Under the pieces are notes generated by a model. It saw only the letters and a program-made list of their open reading frames with translations. It did no database searches and was not told the origin of the DNA. A stretch of 64,000 nucleotides of DNA, from positions 8,618,001 through 8,682,000 of the forward strand of contig CM044880.1 of assembly GCA_024500155.1 (NCBI GenBank), given 5' to 3'. A program made the translations under genes and the position numbers. Positions 23,547 to 38,568 of the stretch are shown piece after piece. Source of the DNA: Chenopodium formosanum (taxonomy: Eukaryota > Streptophyta > Magnoliopsida > Caryophyllales > Amaranthaceae). Within the stretch, counting starts at the first letter, position 1. Every line of letters starts with the position of its first letter.

Positions 23547-26500
23547 AAAGTATAATTTGCGCAAATTAATGAAAATCAGTTGAATTAAAGAAACCCTGAC
23601 CTATTAAAATTCCCGATTGGAAGTTTTGATGCACCTACTACAACTTTCCAAATCCTCAACTTTTAATGTCTATTACTCATTCTTTAATTATGCTTTGGAT
23701 ATACTTTGTTTATTATCACGATTACTCTAACATTTCACAATTCGATCAATCGTACTCCATAAACAATTGTGAATATTGCACGAAACTGAAAAACGACTTT
23801 CTTCATTTTTTTTTTTTTTCATAATATAAATCACAAAAGGCATTATTGTTATGTAATAGTGTCAAAGTCAAAACCTATCAACTAATATGAAACGGGATTC
23901 CACCACAAATTAAAAGAGAAAATAGTGAAAAACAAGAGTCTATAAATGGGGATATAGTAATTTGAACGTGTCATATATGATGACCATTGATTGAGATATA
24001 AAATGGGTGGTTCGGGTTGAGAAGTTTACGGTCAATTTTTGGTCCCCGGTGCATGTGAAACCCTCGTGGTCCTATATACTAATTTTGCAAGAGAATACTT
24101 CATAATTTATATGCCCATTTGCCTACCTATTCAATGTTTCAATCGTGCCTACTTAGCTAACTAGCTTAACTACAAATTTTCAATAGTCACAAATTTTGTT
24201 TCCATTTTCAGAAAAAATTGCTAATTAGTTTGATGATTGATACATGATGTGATGTCATTATAAATTAATACATAAACATATACTTTGTAAAATGTAAGGT
24301 CAAATTTATAAATCTATAATGCACTATATTCTTCTAGAACATCCTTTCCTAAGAAGGCATATTTTTATTTGCATTTTTTCTTCATCTTTAATTTATAAAA
24401 TGGAGTGATTTACACCTTGTTTCTACCAAAAAAACATCTTATTATGAAATTACTTAACATTTACGTTTACTAACAAATTATAAGTTAATTAAAGAGATAA
24501 TTCTAATGTGGTTACTTATATGGTATAATATAGGGTACGAAAATAATTGCACGTTTAAAGTAAAAGGACATGAGTGAAAAGATGCACCACTTACATATTA
24601 CGGGATAAAAAAATTAAGAGATGGAGGAAAACGAAAAATGTAAAGAATTTTCAGAAATAGAGTTAGTATATATTATTGTTTGTATTATTTTTCATTTATT
24701 AATTTGTTTATGGATCATATATAATCACTCTACAAAGGAAAGAAAAGTTGATAGATATATAGGTAAAAATAAGCCATAAAAAACAAAGCAATGTAGCAAC
24801 ACAAAAAGTTTATGGTTGAAGACAGTTAAAAGATAAAACCAAAAAAGAGTAGACAAAATTAGAAAGCATCTTCACGTTAGTTTGCATGGCAAACTTATCA
24901 TCAATTTTGCCATTGTTGTACGTACGGATATTTTTGTGGCTTTTATTTTGGTGTAGAATCTTCCATAAGTAGCATCATGCAATAGCAAAAATTTTCATCA
25001 CAAAAAATATAAAGAAAAGAAAGAAAAAAAAAAAAAACAAAAGCAAATAATAACCATAATTTTATCCATCATGTCACCATATTTTATGGTTCTTTGTTTA
25101 TTTACGTGGGCTTTGCAATGCGGAATTTGTGGCAAATTTTACCACCTTCCATTTTTTTTTATAAAAATAATTAAATATATAATTTTTTTGGCATTTATAT
25201 TTTGGTGCAAATCTTATTTTGTCATTTGTAATGATGATATATAGGTTGAATCGCCATGAACGGAGGAGAGTGAGAGAGTAGGGAGTATGTCTCCAATTTA
25301 GCCTTTTGTAACCCAAAAGAGAAATGATAAAAATCATATAAGAAACAAAAAGGCTAAGAAAATGGCATTATTTGACGTCTCTTTTGATTGGTATATAACT
25401 ATATATACTTGATTTGAAGATTTTTATTTTTTAGCTTTTAAGATGTAAAATGTTCATGTAAATTAATAAGCATAGTTATTTCGTATAATTACACGTACTA
25501 CAATTGATTTTTATATTATGTGACTCTATATTGTGTGGTTATTAAATAGATCGAGGTGATCCGATTTCTTGAACGAGTACATTATTTAGCTTGAGAGATA
25601 TTTAGATATTCGGTATAATCTAAATACGAAAGAAGAGAGTTTCAATTCAATTCGTAATTAAGACAATTTAAATAAAGCTTAAAACTTATTCAAATTGGTT
25701 CAGTGTGATAAGGATTATGTATATAGCACGCTAACAAAACACGATATTTGTTTAATTTTCTTAAAACATAGATACAAATGTACTTTTAAAACGAAATTTT
25801 CAACTAATTAATAGTCGAGGACATACTACTGGCTCTATGTTTAAAAAAAATAATGGATAATTTTATGGTAATCAACCTACCATTATACTAATTTTTATAG
25901 GTTGATTTTGATTATTTTAAATTCTAAAATTAATTATAAATCATTTGTCTTTTTTTTTTTTGATTTCATTTATCTATTTTGTAATAATTATGAAAATATA
26001 TATATTTTTTTTTTTTTGTGTGTGTTTAAGAAATTTGAACATTATAGTATTTTCTTTCTAAAAATGTATTAAAAAAAAAACACATGTATGAACACCAAAT
26101 TATTAATTAAAATTTTATCACAATTAAATTATGTCGATGTCTTAAAAAAATAATAATAAAATATATATATATTTCATGTGAATTATAAATCATTTCTTTT
26201 GCTTTCTTCTCGACTCAATATATAACGGTAAAATGTTCATGATTGTTAGACCGATACTTTCAAAATTTTATTGTATAATTTGGTACATGTTACTTTATTT
26301 TTTGTTGAGAGGATAGTTATTATTCAAATTGGACTACTAATCCTATTAAAGACTTTCAATAAATATATATTGTGGAGTATATATAGTTCATTCATTCAAC
26401 ACTATTTTACAAATTAGCTATTCATTACTATTTTAATAGTTTAGAAGCAATATAGTTCATATTTTACAAAATATAAAAATATATATATAATTTGTTTGTA

Positions 26501-26632
26501 TAATTTGTAGAGGATTAAAACGTGTTATGATGCTATATATATATATATAATATGTTGTTAGACTAAAACTAAGGAGTACAATATTATATTCAACGCCTAA
26601 TTCTAAGGAACAGAAACTATGCGTGTTCGGCA
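23547..26632. other. AT-rich spacer, no gene seen
   Basis: About 3.1 kb with only short, non-coding-looking frames. (AT)n and T runs occur near 25950-26170 and 26540. No element ends were recognised. Confidence 0.45.
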
Positions 26633-26934
26633 AAATATAGCTATGAAGGTAGGTGTAGCTGTGGAGGTACTTGTTAGCTGTGTAGGTAACTGCTAGCTGT
26701 CAATAAGCTGCTATTAGTTGTGAAGATAAATAATTTAGATATGAGTGTTCGGTAAAGTAGCGGTTGACTAGCTGTTACATATAAAAATCAATATTTTATT
26801 TTTAAAACTATAGATTAAATTTTCAATAGCCACCTTAAAAGCTACCTCTAATTTCAAAAGCTAATTTATCTAACTTTTCATAAAATCTACCTCCACCACT
26901 AAAAGCTACCCTAACCACTACTTTGCCAAACACT
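26633..26934. mobile_element. hAT-like MITE
   Basis: GTGTTCGGCAAAATATAGCT at the left and CTTTGCCAAACACT at the right are inverted. The flanks AACTATGC and CACTATGC form an 8-bp duplication with one mismatch. A second internal GTGTTCGGTAAAGTAGC lies near 26748. Confidence 0.6.
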
Positions 26935-26942
26935 CACTATGC

Positions 26943-28152
26943 TTATCTAATGTACAAAAGATTAGGAATAAAAAAATATATTCACATAACCAAAAGATAT
27001 ATTCACATATATCACATATATTTGACAATGGGTTCAAATTTGACTTGGATTTACCGTCTAACCTTAATCAATACTCTCCAATGTTAGTTGATCCAACCTT
27101 AGTTTTAGTTACATAGTTTAAATGTAAAGAATGTTGGAGATTTGAATTTCATGAACGCAGATCCAAAACGAGAACGGGTTCATTCGAACGATAAATTTTG
27201 TAAAAAGATACAAACATAATTTTTATGTTTGATATTATTTTACTATAGATGTATAATTTAATCCACAATTTTCAAATGTATCATATTATTCAATTTGTCC
27301 AGTGCTATTAATGCTCAATATTAAATTCAATTCAAATTTCGCACGAACAATTTTACTTGATGATTTAAGATGCATTACATATATAATTGTTTCATATAAA
27401 AAAATCAACATATATATTGTTTTTCTTATATAATTTGCTCTAAAATTGATAATTGGTGGTTAATTATATTGCACATTATTTGACGTTATATTTCATAATA
27501 GAAATATCACTTATATTGTAAATATATAAGTATTAATCAATGAAAATCAATTTGATCCAAATAAATATTTTGAATAAACGTGCGAGTATGGATGATGAAT
27601 AGGACATAACAATATAATCTAGTAGCTAAAAATTATGAAATAACATGAAATGAAAACCCTAAAACATCCCAAATAATTTGTTCATATGTTGGGAGTGATT
27701 CCATTTAATGGTAGGGTGTTCGAAGGAAACAATGGAACAAAAGCTCAAGTCTTTTTCCCACGCAATTTAGGGCCACTTATCAGGTGGTTTTATAGCTTTT
27801 ATTTGTCTTTATTGATATGCCAATGTGTTCTAATATAGTTTGTTCCAATTTAGATTTTTTTATTAATGGACAATTTTTATGACAAATGGCTGAATAGCAA
27901 CCCATGATGCTATATCAATGGCAAATATACTAATTGGTATCAATAATGAAATAAAAAAAACGATAACAAGCAAGTATGTATGTCATGTGTGACCTTACCC
28001 TAAAACAGTAGTAACATTATCACATCATTTGGGCCAATTACATATACTGTAAACGCTCAACAAAATTTGTATAATCATTTGGGAATAAAAATTGCATCCA
28101 AGTATCTAACCATTTCAAATTTTCGTTAGCTACGTTTTCCTACTCCTTTATT

Positions 28153-28153
<1 letters not shown>
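26943..28153. other. AT-rich spacer, no gene seen
   Basis: No exon, RNA or bounded element was recognised. Confidence 0.45.

Positions 28154-28247
<94 letters not shown>
28154..28247. repeat. (TAA)n/(TTA)n palindromic microsatellite
   Basis: A (TAA)n run to about 28193 is followed at once by (TTA)n to 28247, broken by one TTTTTA. The two halves are reverse complements, so each strand can form a long A:T hairpin. Confidence 0.93.
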
Positions 28248-28249
<2 letters not shown>

Positions 28250-28259
28250 TAACTACTTC

Positions 28260-28680
28260 CGTTTCGGGTAAAACAATGGGACCTTCAGCGAGGTCTTTTG
28301 AAGTGGGCTGAACACTAAACTCGGTCCAAGTGATGCTGGGTCGAGGGTTTCCTACACAGCAAACACACGTAAACTGGCCTTGGGGGTTGTGCCGAGGAAG
28401 ACCCCTCCGATGCCGAACTCAGTACACTGTAGAGAGAGAAAGTGTTATGCAAGAGTATTAATTGCTTGAGGCTATTTGTGAATGAATGCAATGTGATAGA
28501 AGTGAAGACTTTTATACCTTAGCACAATGAGGAGAAATGGGCTTGAAGCCAAGTGGGCTTGCCACGTTGATTGAACCCTTGACTTGACTTGGCATGGATT
28601 GGAGAGTTGGACCTTTGACCTTGGGCTTGGAATTGAATGATTTATGTACCTGCCCAATTGACATAAAATTGGACCCAAAC
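28260..28680. mobile_element. Possible LTR/TRIM-derived fragment
   Basis: GC-richer sequence with TGGGCTGAACACTAAACTCG and GAAGACCCCTCCGATGCCGA, phrases like those in plant retroelement LTRs. No paired terminal repeat was found, so if it is an LTR it is solo or truncated. No coding domain. Confidence 0.3.
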
Positions 28681-28682
28681 AA

Positions 28683-28892
28683 CTTCTTCTGTTTTTTTTA
28701 TTTGTTACACTTTTATTTTCACGGTCTCCTAGACAATTTTTTAAGAGGAGAGAGATAGAGAGAAGAATAAGAAGGACCCATATGGGTAAGAGATAGATAG
28801 AGAGAAAGAAAAGTTAAAAATGAAAAGTAATAATTAAAAAATTTCAAAATAGGAAAATATATATAGCAACTAAAAAGAAACGTAGAAAGTAT
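28683..28892. mobile_element. Stowaway-like MITE
   Basis: CTTCTTCTGTTTTTTTTATT at the left and the inverse of AACTAAAAAGAAACGTAGAAAG at the right, the latter followed by TA. The TIR match is partial. Confidence 0.5.
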
Positions 28893-29299
28893 TAAAACCC
28901 ATTTGGTTGTTTAGCGGTTATAAATCACGAGAATGGTAGTATAATTGTGGGTATTGGGTAAATGTGTTACTCATACAGTCATACTCAATATCATAGTAAT
29001 GAAATATTGAAATCCATTACATATGGTAATGGATAGTAATGAAATTTTACGAGGAACATGAGAGCTTAGATATGACCTCACACTGTCACACACCACTGAT
29101 ATACTTGTACAATTTTCTCTACAAATTTGCAAATTGATACACTAAGATTTTCACTATTTATAACCGCTCACCAAACGTATCGTTAGGTCTTCACTTATTT
29201 GCTGATTTCCTTGATGACAAGATAAGTTTTGAGACAAAATACTCTAGCTAATAACACTATAATTTCAAACAATTGAGCATTTACTTTAGATTTAGCTTA

Positions 29300-29523
29300 C
29301 TCCTTCCGTTTTTTTTATATTAGATGTATAAATTTATAAAATTGCGAATTCCTAAACAATTTTTATTAGTAGAAAGAGATAGAGAAAAAAAATAAAATAA
29401 AGAGGGCTCATATGATATGAGAAAAATAGATAAAGAGAATTTATTGACAAAAAGGAAAAGTGATGTATCTAAATTAAAACTTTCATGTATAGATTTTAAT
29501 GCATCTATAAAAAACAGAGAAAG
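29300..29523. mobile_element. Stowaway MITE
   Basis: CTCCTTCCGTTTTTTTTATA and the inverse of CATCTATAAAAAACAGAGAAAG, with TA at 29298-29299 and 29524-29525. Length 224 bp. Confidence 0.82.
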
Positions 29524-29525
29524 TA

Positions 29526-31285
29526 GAATACTGTTTTTTTTTTCAATAATATTTTTCGAATCAAAACATACTAAGATACTCCCACTATTTTCAAATAATT
29601 GCTCCACTTTTCTTTTTCGGCTTCATTTTAAATACTTGCTTGATTTCCTTTCATTAATTTGGAAAGTTTTTACAATATTTAATTTATTTCTCTCACCCGG
29701 TGGAGCCAAAATAAATTATACGGAGTATTTTATAAATTTCATATTTTATATCCTCCAATTCTCTCAACTACTTTTTACTTTTTGCAATTTTTTATTCTTT
29801 CGTGCATGGAAAAGTAGAGCAAGTATTTAAAAACGAAGAGAGTAGTTATCAACAATTTAAAAGATAACTCAGCCATCAATCATGTAATATGAGGACCGAG
29901 GAGCATCATTTGAACTAAACACTAGTTTTCGATGATAAAGAATATTTAGGGCTATGGAAGGTATGTCGTTGCAAATGTGTAGGTTTTGTGGGTCAATATG
30001 TTTTTGTCACTTAAATTTGTATTTGGGCAATAAATTTCGTTTTCATGGCACAATCACAAGTATGGGCTACACGTTACAGCTATGTTGCACTAAGTTTTAA
30101 TTGGGCTACAAAGCTTGTATGTGCGTATTTCTTTATATATGAGGACAACGAAGTATATCACTATCACTAAGCTTGATTCACTTGCTAAGTTTTCGGATTC
30201 TAAAGGTTCCAGGTTTGAATTTTTTTGATCGAGGGTTCTTGATTCTTTGCCCTGGATTGAAGGCGATGAGTTTGTTTGACACTCAAATTGTGGGTTGAGC
30301 AAAGAAACATTTGCTCAATGCACAGCATAGAAAGGTTGTCCACCATTGTGCTAGCCGTCTATTGTAGAAGGGTTGTTGAAAATTACAATTTTTTCGCGCT
30401 CTTTTATCTTAAAGTAAAGTGAATGAAATAATAGGGAAGGAAGAGTTAGCGTATAAAGGATTAAAACAAAGACACCATGTTTATTAACACGAAGTATACA
30501 TGAAGAAATTTTTTTAATTAGAGGTTATTGGATTTAAATACAAAAATGGCAAAAGATATCTCATGAATTCAAGGTAAGCCTACACCAGTTTATGATCATC
30601 GGGAGGCAAAAAAATATACAGAAAAAATGATGTCACTGCTAATTATAAACTAGATAAGTTTGACAGAGCAGAATTATACTGAAGTTAGTCAGTTAATGCT
30701 CATTGTGCCAAGGCTAAACCAAGTCTGAGATAGAGAAGACAATTACAGCTCGCCCCCCTGAAACATGGATTGGGGGCAAGAATACGGAAAAAGGGAGGGG
30801 GGGGGGGGGGGGAGTGATGGGAGAGTGAAGCAGCACTCGCTATAGCATCACAGCTTTCCCTGCATACATACAACTATACAAGATGACACCAAGAATTTTC
30901 ATAAACTGCAGCTTCACCTACAAAATGCCTGATATGATCACTCTACTGGACGAGTGGACGAATGACCAGCCAAAAGTTCCGACGAGGACAGTGCTTCCTG
31001 TTAGCCAAAAAAGCTGGGAATGAGTAAGGTGACCGTCTCATTTCCTTTGACGAAAAATAGGGAGACTGGGAATTGAGCAGCTAAATTTAGGTTTATATTA
31101 TAGAATGCAACTAAAAAAATTATTAAATCCCCCAAGAAAAAGTTCGCAATCTTAGCAGTGATATTTTTTGCTCATGGATCTGTAAAGAAAGGTCCTAAAA
31201 ACTATAGTGACGTATGGAAGAAAAAAAAGATGCAAATGACATGAATGCTTGCTTACAATGGAACCATACTCCCTTATCACTTCAA
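29526..31285. other. Spacer and 3' flank of TerC
   Basis: No gene found. A G run lies at about 30795-30812. The part from about 30700 to 31285 is less AT-rich and probably includes the TerC 3'UTR; its end is not visible. Confidence 0.45.
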
Positions 31286-34200
31286 TTACTCAGGCTTTTT
31301 AATCAAACTCAGAAGCACACCGGTGGAAAGGCTCGTAGCCACAAAACCAAGAGATACTTCTGTTCCGACATGGAACCCTGAAAGAAAGTAAAGTAAGACA
31401 GAAATTAAACCATTCCTGATCAAACAATAAACATAGACAAATAAGAGAAACCAGGAGACATTAGTGTTATAACACCCACCAAAGTAATCAAGGATCATCT
31501 TCAGCCCAATGAAGCCTAGTACAACAGCTATGGAGGGCTGAACAAAAAAATTGTAGCTGTAATTAGTATTTTAGATAGTCATAGGGAATGACTCTCCCAA
31601 ATAAAAAATAAAAGAAAAGAAGATGATGCTCCACAGAGCTTGGAGCCACGGAGGGGAAAGCAACAAACAATGAAAATATCCAGGGAAATAGAAATACATA
31701 TGAAGTACGCCGTATAAACCAAGCCAATAGTACCCTTTAATTACTAATGATATATCCATAGACCGCATTTCTATTGGCACACATTATTCAAACTGCACAA
31801 AAGGTGAAAGAATACTTTGAATTCCTTTTGAGTTGACATATTTTGTTCCAAGCCTTCATCAGTTTTTTAGTATTTTAATTTCCTAATGAAGAAGCATTAT
31901 GGTTATCAACATGCAGCAGATTACTAAAACAGCAAAACATAAGTCTGTATAATTCACAAAAAAACAGGTCTACTGATGACAGGAAAGTTAATTTACCTGC
32001 AGGTACTCCAAATTGGCCATGCTTTCAGAAATAAGAGTATATAGTGATCTTAAACCTGTATTAAAATTAGAAGCATCAGTCATACTACTTTATAATTATA
32101 AAATAAATTAAAAATCTTAGCCACTCAATACACTTGGAAGCTTTGCATTGCATTTATCTTTCCAGCCTATAAGTCAATTGATACAAGTATATTATTTTAT
32201 GGTCAAAAATAAAGTTTCAGATCTAATTCGTTTTATCTTTTAAACCAAAGTTTATGTTCCTCCTCTCTCAGCCAAAATTTCCTATCCCTATATATTTTTC
32301 TTAATTTTAGTTCAATCAAAATATCAAGAAATGTCTCTTTCTTTGTCCACTTTGAGCCCAAATTTTTAATTAGCACCTTTTTTTTTTCCATTCCCTTGGC
32401 TGGGCTTGGAGAAGCTTTTGACTCATTCATTTACAAGTTCAAAAATTATCTCAGATTTTGTAGTCCAATCACTACCTATTTTTTTGTCCAATTAGGTTCG
32501 TAGTCTTCGGACTTAAAAGCTATAGATAATTTTCTCACTTTGGAAATGATTATTCTGTCACTTAGAGTCTAATAGAAAGGTTTGATTTATTCAGACATAG
32601 CTTCCAGCAGGACCAGCACCATAGTTGCAACTCTAGTTACCATTCTAACAGACAGACAGACACACACATGCCTCAAAACCTCAGACTAACGTTGTTAAAA
32701 TAGGTGGTAACCAAGAAAACATAATCTAAGCCAAGGCTATATCTACATATCATCAGGTGTTCAGCGCTAAATGTGCTTCTTAAGCATTCCAAGTTAAAAG
32801 TTTTGCAGAAAATTTTAATTTTTTTGGTTTCAAGTTAATATTACTTCTTCCGTTATGCTATCACAATGTTTATGTTCCAACAAAATGTTCTGCCACCTAG
32901 ATAGTATAATACTACACGGATAAGATTCTCATGTTTCATATGGTAATAAAGAACCAACAAGTGATACCTAAACAGTACATTCAAATTTTCACCAGCATAG
33001 TGGTCATAGTGAATGGAACATTCAATGTTTTGTCTAGAAAACTAACACCAATTGATTGTTGGTTTAGCTTAATTACTGAACTAGTAAAGGACCGAAAACA
33101 AAATATCACCTAAGATAGCAAAGAGATTGGATGAAAATACTATGAAAGGATCTCGTGTTACACCAAACACAGCTGGTATTGAGTCGACCTGCATGTAACA
33201 GATATAGGCAAACAAAATACTGATTAATCTGTTCATGATCTAAGCATAGTTAACCATAAAGTTGATATGAAATTAAAAGCCAAGAGATAAAAGAAAACTT
33301 ACAGCAAATGCAATATCACTCAATTCAATAACTGCTACAGTGAGGAGTAAAGGTGTGGCCTGCCCAAAATGTTTTATGCCTGTTAGAAGCCAAGTACAAA
33401 TGTACAATTACTGTAACAATACAAGATAGAGACACCAAAGGAAACATATGTGCACACATGGATAAGGAAAATTTTCATTAATTGTCAAGTCATCAGAACA
33501 AAACATAAGGTGAAGTGATGGGCAGAAATCTGTTCAAACAGCTAGATAAATAAAAGAAATAAACTGATTTAAAAATAAATTGGTCATCTTATCAAAATAA
33601 AAAGCAAAATGGAAAGAACAGTTTGTTACATAGCTTGGTGAGTCTTGAAATAAAGCTCTACTCTGTGATACTCATATACACAGTTTAGGGAAGCTCTTTT
33701 AAAAACAGTCTAGGATTTTGACGGTGCTGAATTTTCAGTTATAAATTAATTTACGGTATATATCATTTTTGATAGTCTCTCTTTTGTCTCTTCTCACTAT
33801 CTACCACCAATCCACCACCATACTCTCCTTACTCTCTCCTCTATTACTCTCCATCCCCACGAACAACACCCTCCTCTTTACTCTCCCATGTTATTTTACA
33901 AACACCACCTTCACCATCCTCTTTCCTCTTTGACATCACCACCACCACCACCATGAACACGCAATCATATCTCAATTAAATCTAGGCACATAAGCAAGGG
34001 GATGGTCTGTGAACTATATTAAATTCACAAACTGTCGGAATTATTTTCAGAAGAGTTCCCTCAAAGTTAGGATTATTAAGAGATAAGAAAAAAGATTAAT
34101 CCCATAGTTTTTTTTTCCAAACACAAATCCCTTAAATAGCTAATTACATGTTTAATGAAGAGATGACATGGATAAAGAGACATGGCAGGTGCAATGACTC

Positions 34201-37200
34201 AATATTTGATATGACAAACTTGACAGGCTGGTCCAATGATGATCCGTTTTACCTGACTAATGATGGGGGGTACTGTTTTCCTTTTCAATGTTTCTCTATG
34301 GACGTGAAGAGGCTTAAGAGCAATAGCATTACATGATGAAACCCATAACAACGACATACAAAAAAATCAAGTATGTAACTGTTGGCACACTTCAATTTGA
34401 TTGATGTTCTCCAGTATAAGCTTCCATGGATAAAGAAATTAACTAACAATGTTTATTGGTGACTGACCTTCCACACACCATTGTCGATTGTGAAAAACCG
34501 ATTGCCATCATACCTAGCTGCAAAGTTCAAATGATGAGAAATGAGAATTTTGGACAACAAATCATGACAGCAAAGTATAAACTATTATCATCAACTTACA
34601 GGCTTACAATTATGATTCTCTTAATGTTATCTGAATTTTCCTGACAATTTCAATTAAACAAGAGAAATTTCTTTAATTTAAGCGACTTAAACAACTACTT
34701 CTATTTTCTAATTAGCAGTTCGAACAACCATCTAATGATCAGCATCCTTATCTATTCAGTTTCTACGACTTTTGTTTTAGATATAAATTGTCAATTTTAG
34801 GCCCATATCTGTTAGTATTGCCAACAAACATAGTTTCTATAAATAATAGAGCCTGACATGAATTGTAACCCTACTAAGACTAGGAACCCAAACAACTTAG
34901 GATCCTTTAAAAGATTATAGAATTTGTAGAACATGCATCATTATTTATGATTCATTTAGAGCAATTATAATCCATTCAAAACAACAAAATATAAGGCCAT
35001 TTCAGTAGTCTGCTACATGTCATTAAGCGAAAGCTAGCAACAACTCAATCGATTCCATTTATCTATTTCATATACAAGAGAAACTAACAATAATGGCTTT
35101 GTGTTGGTAAAACAATTTCTCATCGACAAAGTCATGAACAGAACTCTTGTTGCCACTGCTCATTCAATAAAATCTTTGAAGCCAGGCTCCACTTGACAAT
35201 AATTTTTATTCATCCTATCAGATATTTCAAGGAAAAGAGCTTCTCAATCTGACAAATCAGTAACACTCCCCACCCCCAACTTTTTTCTTAAAGATTTATA
35301 TGTATGATACTATCATCTAAAATAGTAGTAGACAAGATTGCTTATTCCTCTGATCTTCAAAACTTAAGTATACTTATTTTGATACATGGTTCGTACACTT
35401 AGAAGACAAGATTGAGCTTGAAAGTTCAGGGCACTTTCTTTTTTAAGTAGAACACTATAGTATCACAAAAGGGAACCATAACCAGAAAATATTATTGGAC
35501 ACGTCCTCATGAACTCAGCTAAATAATTGAAAAGCTACAAAATGTCAAATATACATACAGCAATCATTACCTGTGACAGGAATTACTTTCTGGCAAGTCT
35601 TCACGATAAAATTGTCCGACAAGTCTTCATCTTCTTCTTCAGCGGTAAATAACTATTTTCAATATGCGGAAAAGGATACACCCAAAAAATCAAAAAAAGG
35701 GGGTATCAGAATGAAAATTTTGTGCAAAGTAAGATCAAATATAAAGCAGAAAGAACTTCTTAAGCCAGCTGGTGAAAAGTTAGAAGACAAATAAAAGCAG
35801 AACCTAAGAGGAGCAATTTAAGCCACAGTATGAAGCACGGACCAGGTAACAGTGCCACAGCCTACTCAAAGTACTGCAAGTTTGCCTTAATTTGGCATCC
35901 AGGACAGGCTCTAAGCAAGGATTCTTTAATGTTTTAGTTGTCTTAAACTATTAATATCAGCTAATTGCGAGTTTCCCCTGTTAATTCAATTATTATAAGG
36001 TAACGAGCAGTTAAAATAATTAAATTTGATTTGGATTAAGTACTTTGTGTACAGGACTATGAAAAGACAGAGAGATGACAGTTCCTTGAAAGACTGCAAC
36101 CATACCAATCACTGGGTAACAGTAACAAAGGAAATTATAGAATAAAAAGCTATATGTTGAATTTCTTAATGATGAATTAAAAAACCACAACATATGCAAG
36201 GCATCTATACATGCTCATCCGAGAAAGGGAGAACTGCCAATAGAATATAATATGCACGTACTTATATAATACATACTATTCTAACAACAGAGTATAATAC
36301 GGCCAGTGCCTCTTAGTTTTTGCTAAGCTATCAATTATAAATTTAAAAGTTTGCATCTTATACAGGTAAAAGTGGCCCTATAAATTATAAATTACGTTAC
36401 CTTAAATGAGGAATACAGGAGTATTGCTGCTAGTAGAAGGTTCACGACTTCAAACCTCTATCAGAGCAAAACAAAATGTACAAGTTAAAACACTGTCAAC
36501 AGCAAGTGAAGTTTCAAAGGATTGTAGAAAAAACCATAAAACGATGAAGAGTCAACCTGAAGCGTGGCTGTCCCAAGAAGTATCAGTGTAAATCGGAATA
36601 CAATGGCCCCAGCGATACCATAAGAAAGAACACGATTCTAGATAACACCACAAAAAAAAAAAAAATAAATAAATAAATAAATAAATAAGACATTGAAACA
36701 AGTAAAGGAAAATTCCCCTAAAAGTCTATCTTTCAGTTAAAGAGATAATACAAGTTCTACAGCAGAATTGTCATAGTGATTTTTAACTGACATAACCTAC
36801 AGATCACAATTCGCAGATAAGCCATACCTGGTACATGATTGGGACTTTGAAATACTTGAAAACTAAAACAAAGACAAATAGATTGTCCACAGAAAGACTT
36901 TGCTCCAACAGGTACCTGAAAATGACTCTCGTCATACTGATGAAGATTCACAAAGTACAACAGCAAATGTGTATAGTAAAGAGGACAGAGATGCCATACG
37001 TTACAAATATGTATCCTCCCTAAAAAAACATATGTAGCTGTCCTAGGACACAGGCAGTAGTTATTTCTACATTAAAGTTTAGTCAATTATGAAGCTCAGA
37101 CTATCATTGGGTATATTATATCTTTCCTTTTCTGCCATCACAACCAAAATTGAATTAGAATTTCCTTTTTTTCCCAATTCATCACTACTCAAACTCCAGA

Positions 37201-38531
37201 AAAATACAATAAGTAAAGCTACCCCAGCCTCATGTCAATTGATTTAGGTAAGAATTGTAGAACAAAGAGGATGCATGAGAACACTACTGAACGAGAATTG
37301 TTTTATAAGCTCGTCTAGCACAACGTATTTAATGATTCAGATGCACAACAAGAAAAATGTCTGAAAATAGATGAAGTTTGACTTGTCAGTCTTTTAGTAG
37401 TGATGACAATAACCCACTAATGTTAAAAACTTCTTACAAAAACATGTCTTTGTGGTTCCTTATAGTTAGAAGCGTATCTTACTACAACACGTAGAAGTAT
37501 AAGCTGCCACTACTCCAGGTTGAAAGTTAGGAGAATAACTGAATAAGTAACATAATTTAATAAGACCAATCGAGTTTCAATTATATCTGGGAATAAGGAA
37601 ATTCTTATTTAGCTATGGCATGATTAGTTATTGTTAACTTGTCCCTCCTAAATCCAATGATAACTATGAAATCCTGCTTAGAACCCAATCGTAATTCATG
37701 CACAAGCCAAGTAATAAACTCCACACAAACCCAACCATATTTCCATGTATTTTTGCCAGGCACCACCCCTGTTTCCACATGTTTCACCATACATCCACCC
37801 CCAAATCCACCAATAACAATAAGCATAAATTTGCTGCAAGGAGCACAAAGTTTAGCTCAGAAAAACGAGTTAAATTAGTGAGCGCAATCTGATGCAAACC
37901 CCACAAATTAACCTACAATGAACAAACCAAGATAATGAATCTAAATTGAATCAGTAAGTTTCCTCAACTCCATTTTGTGAAAGCTATCCTTGCATTTTAG
38001 CGTGTAACAACCAAATACTCCATGCTGTCCATAGTTAGTATTTAATACTATTCATGGATCGATGTAACCTTACTGAATTTACAAAATTCTAATAAATACA
38101 ATTCCTCTATTCAATTGTTAAATGGGAGACATAATAATTTTCAACATCAAAAAGACACTAAATATTAAATTTTAAATAGCTATGTCAAAGTTTTATACTC
38201 ATACAAGTGACAACTTTTATACCAATAGTGGCCCTTGAAAGTTGGTAATGATGATTTGTAAGTATATCTTTATTTAATTTTGATTTTCATACGTAGATAT
38301 CCTCACTTTGGGTTTCAGCTCACTTTCCTAATTCCTTCATGACTTCTTTAGAAGTTGCAGCCCAACTATTTCCAAAGACCCTAAACCTTATACAGCATAC
38401 AATAACTTTGAACTTCCAAAAAATATCACACAGTATTAGATTTGTTGCCTAAATTCATGCATGGCTTTGAGATTATCGAGCTTGAATGTACAAGTTAAGT
38501 TTAACTTGCTCTCATTACTTTGGATCAATTC

Positions 38532-38568
<37 letters not shown>

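Noticed and set aside
28154..28247. CRISPR-like array
   Set aside because: Simple trinucleotide repeat without spacers. The other tandem arrays here also lack the repeat-spacer pattern, and this is plant nuclear DNA.
29417..29830. 137-codon plus-strand frame
   Set aside because: It lies largely in a Stowaway MITE and AT-rich flank, with low-complexity composition and no domain.
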